Assembly: GCF_001307805.1 (NCBI RefSeq)
Contig: NZ_CP013862.1
Span: 2,666,001 to 2,730,000 of the forward strand
Source of the DNA: Lentibacillus amyloliquefaciens
GTDB lineage: Bacteria; Bacillota; Bacilli; Bacillales; Amphibacillaceae
DNA: 64,000 nucleotides
Direction: 5' to 3'
Below are positions 58,494 to 64,000 of this stretch, piece by piece. A program made the translations under genes and the position numbers. Under the pieces are notes generated by a model, which searched no databases, was not told the DNA's origin, and saw only the letters and a program-made list of their open reading frames with translations. Position 1 is the first letter of the stretch, and every line of letters begins with the position of its first letter.

Positions 58494-59648
58494 ATGATAT
58501 ATTTTGATCAGGCTGCATCTTCATTTCCTAAGCCGCCGGAAGTTGGAGAAGCAATGGTGCATGCTGTCAATGACATAGGGGCTAACCCAGGAAGAGGGAG
58601 TCATCGTCTGGCAAACAAGGCTGCTGATATCGTAGCAGAAACACGCGAGACAGCTGCCAGATTGTTTGGCATAAATAATCCTAAAAAGGCATTGTTTTTT
58701 TCAAATGCAACAGCAGCATTGAACCAGGCAATAAAAGGGCTTTCCTGGTCGCGGAACAATCATGTCATTGCAACTAACTTCGAACATAATTCAATACGAA
58801 GGCCACTTGAATACATAAAGAGTCAATATGGAGTGAATGTTACGTATTTGTCATGGAACAATGAAGCTGAAGATTTTATCAAACAAGTAGAGCAATCCAT
58901 AACCGATAAGACAAAATTAATTGCAATGACGCATGCTTCCAATGTAACGGGCAGTGTTATTCCAATTAAAAAAATCGCTGCAGTTGCTAAGAGAAATAAT
59001 ATTCCAATATTGATTGATGCTTCGCAAACTGCCGGCCATCTATCAATCCATATGCAGGAAATGAATATCGATATGCTTGCGTTTCCAGGGCATAAAGGCT
59101 TATTGGGACCACAAGGCACCGGTATGCTTCTGGTGAATGGTAACATCAATTTAAACCCAATCAATCACGGCGGCACAGGCAGCTTCTCTGAAATACCTGA
59201 TCAGCCTTCACAGTGGCCCGAAAGATTAGAGGCAGGAACCTTGAACACTCCGGGGATTGCCGGATTAAATGCTGCTTTAAGGTGTTATGAAGAACGAAAA
59301 AACAAAAATGTTCCACGTGAAACAATTTTATGCCAAAGACTTGCAAAAGGGTTGAAGGAAATTGATGGTGTGAACTGCTATGAGATTGACGAAGAAAAAC
59401 GACACATGCCGATTGTGGCGTTCAATGTTCTGAATGTGCCTTCACAGGAAATAGCAATGGTGCTTGATTCTCATTATGATATAGCTGTCAGAGCAGGCCT
59501 TCATTGCAGCCCATTAACACATGAAGCACTGAATACTGCTGATCGGGGCGTTGTCAGGGCGAGTCTCGGCATATATAACACAGATGAAGAAGTGGAACAA
59601 TTTTTAGAGGCAATTCAAGAAATCACAGAATCGTATAAACTTCTATAG
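58494..59648 (+). CDS. class V aminotransferase, cysteine desulfurase-like
   Basis: ATG at 58494 (MIYFDQAASSFPKPPEVGEA), behind AGGGGTGG, gives 384 residues. The PLP lysine lies in LAFPGHKGLLGPQGTGM and the reactive cysteine in AVRAGLHCSPLTHEAL. It resembles SufS/Csd-type enzymes found next to soj-spo0J in several Bacillaceae, possibly for a dedicated sulfur-transfer role. A parS site lies inside the coding sequence (59309-59324), encoding part of KNVPRETI. Confidence 0.88.
   Translation: MIYFDQAASSFPKPPEVGEAMVHAVNDIGANPGRGSHRLANKAADIVAETRETAARLFGINNPKKALFFSNATAALNQAIKGLSWSRNNHVIATNFEHNSIRRPLEYIKSQYGVNVTYLSWNNEAEDFIKQVEQSITDKTKLIAMTHASNVTGSVIPIKKIAAVAKRNNIPILIDASQTAGHLSIHMQEMNIDMLAFPGHKGLLGPQGTGMLLVNGNINLNPINHGGTGSFSEIPDQPSQWPERLEAGTLNTPGIAGLNAALRCYEERKNKNVPRETILCQRLAKGLKEIDGVNCYEIDEEKRHMPIVAFNVLNVPSQEIAMVLDSHYDIAVRAGLHCSPLTHEALNTADRGVVRASLGIYNTDEEVEQFLEAIQEITESYKLL
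59309..59324. promoter_or_regulatory. parS site inside the aminotransferase gene
   Basis: TGTTCCACGTGAAACA, perfect parS, 3.7 kb from the first site. In-gene parS copies are known near oriC in Bacillus. Confidence 0.95.
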
Positions 59649-59673
59649 AGACTATCAAAATGGAGATGGACTT

Positions 59674-60378
59674 ATGGCTTTATTCGGGACAATTGTAAAT
59701 GGTATTTGTATTATAATAGGCAGCCTCATCGGATTATTTTTCACAAATATTCCAGAAAAATATAAGGAAACCGTCATGCAAGGGATCGGTTTGGTGGTTA
59801 TCCTGATTGGTCTTCAAATGGCGTTATCAACAGAAGCCATTATTGTCGTCTTGTTAAGTTTATTGACGGGAGCCATTGTCGGGGAGTTTATACATCTGGA
59901 AGAAGGGCTTAATCGTCTGGGCAATTGGATCGGTCGAAAGTTCACCGCTTCAACTGACGATATTAGTGTAGCACAAGGATTTATTACAGCCTCCCTCGTA
60001 TTTGTGATAGGCGCCCTGTCAGTCATTGGTGCACTGGACGGCGGGCTCCGTGGAGATCATGAAGTGCTCATAACAAAAGGTGTTATTGATGGTTTCGTGG
60101 CATTAGTTTTAACGACGACACTTGGATTTGGTGTTATATTTTCAGTCGTACCCGTTGTCCTTTATCAAGGGTCGATCGCGCTGCTTGCAACGCAAATCAA
60201 TCAGTGGATACCCGAAGAGATGTTAAATGGTCTTATTGGTGAATTGACCGCTGTGGGCGGTTTAATGATTGTGGCGATCGGTTTCAATCTATTGAAAGTT
60301 ATCGAAATCAGAGTGGGGAACTTGCTACCGTCTGTTTTGACAGTGGGAATTGTCTATTATATCTATTTGTTATTCTAA
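59674..60378 (+). CDS. DUF554 membrane protein
   Basis: The 234-residue integral membrane protein has about seven hydrophobic segments. DUF554 pattern: LFGTIVNGICIIIGSLIGLF at the start, MQGIGLVVILIGLQMAL, GALIGEF-like GAIVGEFIHLEEGLNRLGNW and GVIDGFVALVLTTTLGFGV. YdfK/YqgA family of unknown function, possibly transport. It follows the aminotransferase by 25 bp and may be co-transcribed. Confidence 0.88.
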   Translation: MALFGTIVNGICIIIGSLIGLFFTNIPEKYKETVMQGIGLVVILIGLQMALSTEAIIVVLLSLLTGAIVGEFIHLEEGLNRLGNWIGRKFTASTDDISVAQGFITASLVFVIGALSVIGALDGGLRGDHEVLITKGVIDGFVALVLTTTLGFGVIFSVVPVVLYQGSIALLATQINQWIPEEMLNGLIGELTAVGGLMIVAIGFNLLKVIEIRVGNLLPSVLTVGIVYYIYLLF

Positions 60379-60738
60379 GAGTTAATGGCTCTTTTAGCAT
60401 TCTTTGTTGCTTTGCTGCTTGGCCTCTTAGTTTCGACGCACAGATCGCTGGCTATTGACGTCGTGAACTTGCCTGCCGGTCCCACAGGATAAAGGAAAGC
60501 TTCGACTTGGGTTGCTGCTTCAGTGAAAGCGCTTGCAAACAAGGATCACCAAACATATTGCCGAAGCATCTTTAAACCCTTAATGATAATCAGAAACCAT
60601 CTCACTAATGAATAATTAAAGTGTGCCGCGGTCTATGATTTTGCATTCATAACCTATCCTTATAGAAAACAATCAAGTTAATAGTTTTTTTATAAGATCA
60701 GAATATATATCATTTCAGGTGTAAATTCTCCGATTTCT
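60379..60738. other. DUF554-yyaC convergent spacer
   Basis: No gene. 60400-60560 carries GC-rich blocks (GGCCTCTTAGTTTCGACGC, CTTGCCTGCCGGTCCCACAGG, GAAAGCTTCGACTTGGG) that look like a decayed extragenic repeat of the type at 50893. Confidence 0.45.
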
Positions 60739-61398
60739 TCAAGTCTGACTTCTGGCTTCTGAATTCTGAGAAGATGAAGCTGGATCCGGGATTTTTTTAT
60801 TAGTGTTTAGTTTCTGTGAAGGGCGTGATTCAGCACCGGTTAATTGTTGATCGATTTTTGCCAGTAAAGCAGCAATGATTTGTGCCATTTCGACAACAAT
60901 TGAAAGTCTTGTGTTTTGTAAGATAGCATAGTCCATAAACCCGCTAATGTTGACAACACCGGTAATATGGATGTCCCCGATGGCGGGAAGTTTTTTATTC
61001 AATGCCGCGCCGGGGTAGAGTGATCCAACATCGGCGATAATATGACCAACTGATTCAGTTTTGCCTAACGAAGCATCAATGGCTATGATATAGGGATAAC
61101 GGTGCTTCTTGAAAATCTCCTTCATCCTGTCTTCTATATTGATGGCATGAACCGGATCAGGCAATGTGCCATAGACTTGTAAGTGCTTAGGTTTCATTTC
61201 AGATAAAAAGGAACCAATTAAAGGGCCAAGCGCATCCCCCGTTGAACGGTCTGTTCCAATACAAATAATAATGTATTCGTGCGGTTCTGACGGCAGCCAG
61301 GAAAGAATTCGCTCGTTCATTTGTTCCAAAAGAGTTGGATCTGTAAACTTGAGTTTTAGCTTTTCATTTTTTGTAATGAAACGATTCATTAGATTCAT
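60739..61398 (-). CDS. yyaC: YyaC-type spore protease-like protein
   Basis: The 219-residue protein is related to the germination protease GPR. Signature: YIIICIGTDRSTGDALGPLI (about 42-61), IIAIDASLGKTESVGHI and GDIHITGVVNISGFMDYAIL. It has a C-terminal tail of about 30 residues rich in S/P/N beyond the usual domain. In B. subtilis yyaC is sporulation-expressed and lies close to soj-spo0J. Confidence 0.9.
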   Translation of the reverse strand: MNLMNRFITKNEKLKLKFTDPTLLEQMNERILSWLPSEPHEYIIICIGTDRSTGDALGPLIGSFLSEMKPKHLQVYGTLPDPVHAINIEDRMKEIFKKHRYPYIIAIDASLGKTESVGHIIADVGSLYPGAALNKKLPAIGDIHITGVVNISGFMDYAILQNTRLSIVVEMAQIIAALLAKIDQQLTGAESRPSQKLNTNKKIPDPASSSQNSEARSQT

Positions 61399-61475
61399 AG
61401 CTTATCCTCCACAAACATATTGGTATTAGTATACGGAAAATATTATCAAACTATACGTGGATAAATATAAGTGGC

Positions 61476-61623
61476 TGTTCAAAAAGTCCGGTAACAATAA
61501 CACATCGGTGTTTCTAGTTGGCTTGTTTCTCCGCGGCTTATGTATCTAAAGACATACATTACGCTGCTCGAAACGGCGCCGCCTATGAAACTTCTCGGTC
61601 CTTGTTATCCTCCTTTTTGAACA
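61476..61623. mobile_element. MITE-like element, full copy B
   Basis: 148 bp with the same ends and interior as copy A at 21561-21705 (for example TTGGCTTGTTTCTCCGC, GGTCCTTGTTATCCTCC). It sits 24 bp before the start at 61647, again just upstream of a gene's ribosome site. Confidence 0.8.
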
Positions 61624-61646
61624 CGCATTATAATGGAGGAGAAGCT

Positions 61647-62669
61647 ATGTTTCAAGCTGGTCTGAAATGGATGTTTTTGATCATTGGCACAACTATTGGA
61701 GCGGGTTATGCATCCGGCAGAGAGCTGTGGCAATTTTTCGGACATGAAAGTGGTCTGGCCATTTTGCTGTTTACTATATTTTTTTCGATATGCTGTTATG
61801 TCATAATGGATGTTAGCTTTAATCAGCAATCAAGCGACTATTTGCCCGTGCTCCGTGATATTGTGGGGGACAGGCTGACAAAAGTATATGATGTCATGAT
61901 TTTTTTATATTTATCTACCACCACAGTGATCATGATTGCTGGGAGCGGTGCAACCGGACAAGCATTTAATCTCTCCTATTGGTGGGGGGTTCTGGCTATA
62001 GCCATTAGTTTAATTTTTTTATTTTTGAAGGATATCAGTGGATTCCTGGCGATGAATCAGCTCGTATTGCCTTTATTGCTTGGCGGACTGCTTTATATAT
62101 TATTGTTATTTATGAATGATCAGGGCATCAACATGCTGTCCCATTTGGACGGACAGCGTAATTGGACAGCAGCGTTTCCTTTTACGGCATTGAACATCCT
62201 GCCGCTGATTGCTGTATTGGGAGCAATAGGGAATAAGGTCAGAACAAAAACAGAAATATACATAGCTGCGATTGGAAGCGGACTGATATTAGGCACTATC
62301 TCATTTATTTATAACAGCAGCCTGATACAAATTGCAGACGAACTTTTATTATACGAAATTCCATTATTTGCCATTTTGAATCATTATCCGGTTGAGATAC
62401 TTATTTTTATGTCAATCTTATTATGGTTTGCTATTTTTACGACAGCTGCCTCCGGAATTCTGGGAATGGTTTCCCGCCTGCAAAGTATGTGGAACGCTCC
62501 GATATGGCTGCTCGCAGCATTGATTGTGGTTGCCATGGTGCCTTTGACAACAGTTGGTTTTTCCACACTGATTAATTATATTTATCCGGTATACGGTATT
62601 TTGAATTTGTATGTATTAACACGATTACTTTTGTACCCGTTGTGGAATAAAACAATGAAGCATCCATAA
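61647..62669 (+). CDS. YkvI-like APC-superfamily membrane protein
   Basis: ATG at 61647 (MFQAGLKWMFLIIGTTIGAG), behind GGAGGA, gives 340 residues with about ten transmembrane helices. The first helix has the unwound GTTIGAGYASG typical of LeuT-fold APC transporters. It matches YkvI-family proteins of unknown substrate. A longer reading would begin inside the MITE and is rejected. Confidence 0.82.
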   Translation: MFQAGLKWMFLIIGTTIGAGYASGRELWQFFGHESGLAILLFTIFFSICCYVIMDVSFNQQSSDYLPVLRDIVGDRLTKVYDVMIFLYLSTTTVIMIAGSGATGQAFNLSYWWGVLAIAISLIFLFLKDISGFLAMNQLVLPLLLGGLLYILLLFMNDQGINMLSHLDGQRNWTAAFPFTALNILPLIAVLGAIGNKVRTKTEIYIAAIGSGLILGTISFIYNSSLIQIADELLLYEIPLFAILNHYPVEILIFMSILLWFAIFTTAASGILGMVSRLQSMWNAPIWLLAALIVVAMVPLTTVGFSTLINYIYPVYGILNLYVLTRLLLYPLWNKTMKHP

Positions 62670-62739
62670 TGTCGCTTTTCTTTCCATAATTAAGAGGTTA
62701 TTGTAAAATTATTTATAGAAACATGACGGAGGTATAATA

Positions 62740-63642
62740 GTGGATTTTCTTAATAACCAAATGAATGAATTATGGGAGTATATAACAGGACCTGAACTTT
62801 GGGTTAATATCGCAACAGCAATCTTACAAGCCATTCTGATTATGGTAATAGCTGTGATTATTGTTCGGGTTGGAAACAATGTCGTTACCCGAATATTTGA
62901 CAGCAGATCCCGGGGGCCTCTGCGCATTACGGAAAGACGCGAAGTGACGATTAAGAAGCTTATCCAAAATTCAATGAAATATACTGTTTATTTCATTGCG
63001 TTTATCATGGTTCTGGATGGGGCGTTTGGTTTTGATGTTGGTGCTTTGCTGGCAGGTGCCGGTGTGGCAGGTCTCGCCATTGGTTTTGGTGCACAAAACC
63101 TTGTACGGGACATTATTTCAGGCTTCTTCATTATATTTGAGGATCAATTCTCAGTCGGCGATTACATTTTAACAGCAGGTTCTGAAGGGTACGTAGAGGA
63201 AATTGGAATGCGCACCACTAAAATAGAAAGCTGGACAGGCGAACAGTTTGTCATTCCAAATGGTAATGTGACTCAGGTGACCAATTACTCGGTTCACAAC
63301 GGACTTGCTATAGTCGACGTCAATATTCCATACGAGAATGACGTTGAGACCGCCGAAAATATTATTGGAGACGTTATAAAGACACTGCCTGATAAATATG
63401 AAGAAATTGTTAAAGTGCCTGAGATTTTCGGGGTGGAAGTATTGGATACGTCCCATTTTGTTCTTCGGGTGATTGCAGAAACGTTGCCTTCCTACCAATG
63501 GAAAGGTTCCAGAAACATTCGTAAAGAGATTAAAGAAGTTCTTTATAAAGAGGGTATCCAGATTCCTGCACCACGTCTTATCATGTATTCACGAAACCAG
63601 GAGCCTGACTCACTGCAGATTGATCCAGAGCGGGAAATGTAA
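62740..63642 (+). CDS. small-conductance mechanosensitive channel (MscS family)
   Basis: GTG at 62740, behind GGAGGTA, gives 300 residues. Three transmembrane helices are followed by the beta domain. The pore-lining TM3 pattern is LLAGAGVAGLAIGFGAQNLV, followed by the hinge DIISGFFIIFEDQFSVGDYI. It opens under membrane tension to release solutes on hypo-osmotic shock. YkuT-like subgroup; fits a halotolerant lifestyle. Confidence 0.93.
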   Translation: MDFLNNQMNELWEYITGPELWVNIATAILQAILIMVIAVIIVRVGNNVVTRIFDSRSRGPLRITERREVTIKKLIQNSMKYTVYFIAFIMVLDGAFGFDVGALLAGAGVAGLAIGFGAQNLVRDIISGFFIIFEDQFSVGDYILTAGSEGYVEEIGMRTTKIESWTGEQFVIPNGNVTQVTNYSVHNGLAIVDVNIPYENDVETAENIIGDVIKTLPDKYEEIVKVPEIFGVEVLDTSHFVLRVIAETLPSYQWKGSRNIRKEIKEVLYKEGIQIPAPRLIMYSRNQEPDSLQIDPEREM

Positions 63643-63656
63643 GGGAGGAAAAAGGT

Positions 63657-63854
63657 ATGGCAGACAAGGAATTCGGTTTAAATGACATTGTCCAAATGAA
63701 AAAACCGCATCCATGCGGAGAAAACCGCTGGAAAATTATCCGAATGGGGATGGATATCCGGATAAAATGTTTGGGATGCAATCATAGTGTGATGATTCCC
63801 CGAAAAGAGTTCACGAAAAAAATGAAAAAAATCATCGATAAGGCCGAAGCTTAA
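63657..63854 (+). CDS. DUF951 zinc-ribbon-like small protein
   Basis: 65 residues (MADKEFGLNDIVQMKKPHPC..) with HPCGENRW and CLGCNHSVMIPR. The Cys-Pro/CxxC arrangement suggests metal binding. DUF951 genes typically precede ychF near soj-spo0J in Bacilli. 14 bp after the MscS gene, so likely co-transcribed. Confidence 0.9.
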   Translation: MADKEFGLNDIVQMKKPHPCGENRWKIIRMGMDIRIKCLGCNHSVMIPRKEFTKKMKKIIDKAEA

Positions 63855-63945
63855 AAATTTGTCCAAAATAGTTTTCAGTGGTATTATTTATTCTTTTTAT
63901 ATACCACCGGAAACAGCAAAAGCGAATTATCTGGCATAACCTTGT

Positions 63946-63984
63946 CAAAATGAGCATTTTAAAATGCCCATTTTGGCTTTTTAT
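63946..63984 (+). terminator. terminator after DUF951 gene
   Basis: CAAAATGAGCATTTT / AAAATGCCCATTTTG, then GCTTTTTATTT. Confidence 0.8.
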
Positions 63985-64000
63985 TTGCTTGTCATTTTAA

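Overview
The window is a chromosomal origin segment from a low-GC, endospore-forming member of the Bacillaceae. The gene order from gyrA, gyrB, remB, recF, yaaA, dnaN, dnaA and oriC into rpmH, rnpA, spoIIIJ/yidC, jag, mnmE, mnmG, rsmG, noc, soj and spo0J is the one classically known from Bacillus subtilis. The salt- and alkali-tolerant genera near Lentibacillus, Virgibacillus and Oceanobacillus are a reasonable guess (inference). Sporulation is supported by soj/spo0J with two parS sites, a YyaC germination-protease relative, SpoIIIJ/Jag and a LysM-GH18 protein of the spore-coat type. Genes left of oriC (about 48.0-48.35 kb) run mostly on the minus strand and genes right of it on the plus strand, so both arms are mostly co-directional with replication.

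Region 1 (1-13.1 kb) is accessory. Small, functionally unrelated minus-strand genes lie one or two at a time between about 15 copies of a 55-75 bp palindrome (left arm near CAATCTGGCCC, right arm near GCGCCCGATTGTGGAA). They include a LOG protein, DinB, a PadR/HAAS pair, a beta-lactamase-fold hydrolase, an alpha/beta hydrolase, DUF3021, MerR, DUF952, lipoproteins and tiny membrane proteins. The right arm usually lies 4-60 bp beyond a stop codon and the left arm 4-50 bp before a start codon. This is the geometry of an integron-like cassette array, although no recombinase is in view. Two group II intron remnants lie on the minus strand, and at least one is inserted precisely in the loop of a palindrome. 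An IS110-family transposase is cut by the left edge.

Region 2 (13.2-17.8 kb) is a peroxide/carbonyl detoxification locus: ohrR diverges from an apparent ohr - MDR reductase - quinone reductase - aldehyde dehydrogenase operon. A LiaS/DesK-type two-component system follows at 18.1-19.9 kb.

Region 3 (20-38.3 kb) is housekeeping: large SRP RNA, tadA, an isochorismatase-like hydrolase, LysM-GH18, a DJ-1/PfpI protein, acsA with a CcpA cre site, tRNA-Arg(CCT), dgk-dck, proC behind a proline T-box, an ECF sigma/anti-sigma pair, tRNA-Ser(TGA), serS behind a serine T-box, pdxST, dacA, guaB and a frameshifted yaaC. No rRNA operon lies between gyrA and guaB, where B. subtilis has one.

Region 4 (38.5-64 kb) is the replication, RNA-modification and segregation core, then a class V aminotransferase carrying a parS site inside its coding sequence, DUF554, yyaC, a YkvI-type membrane protein, an MscS channel and DUF951. 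Single-base indels in short homopolymers break yaaC (twice), the end of mnmG and one small membrane-protein gene. These may be sequence errors or real lesions. A 145-bp MITE-like element occurs in two full copies and one collapsed copy.
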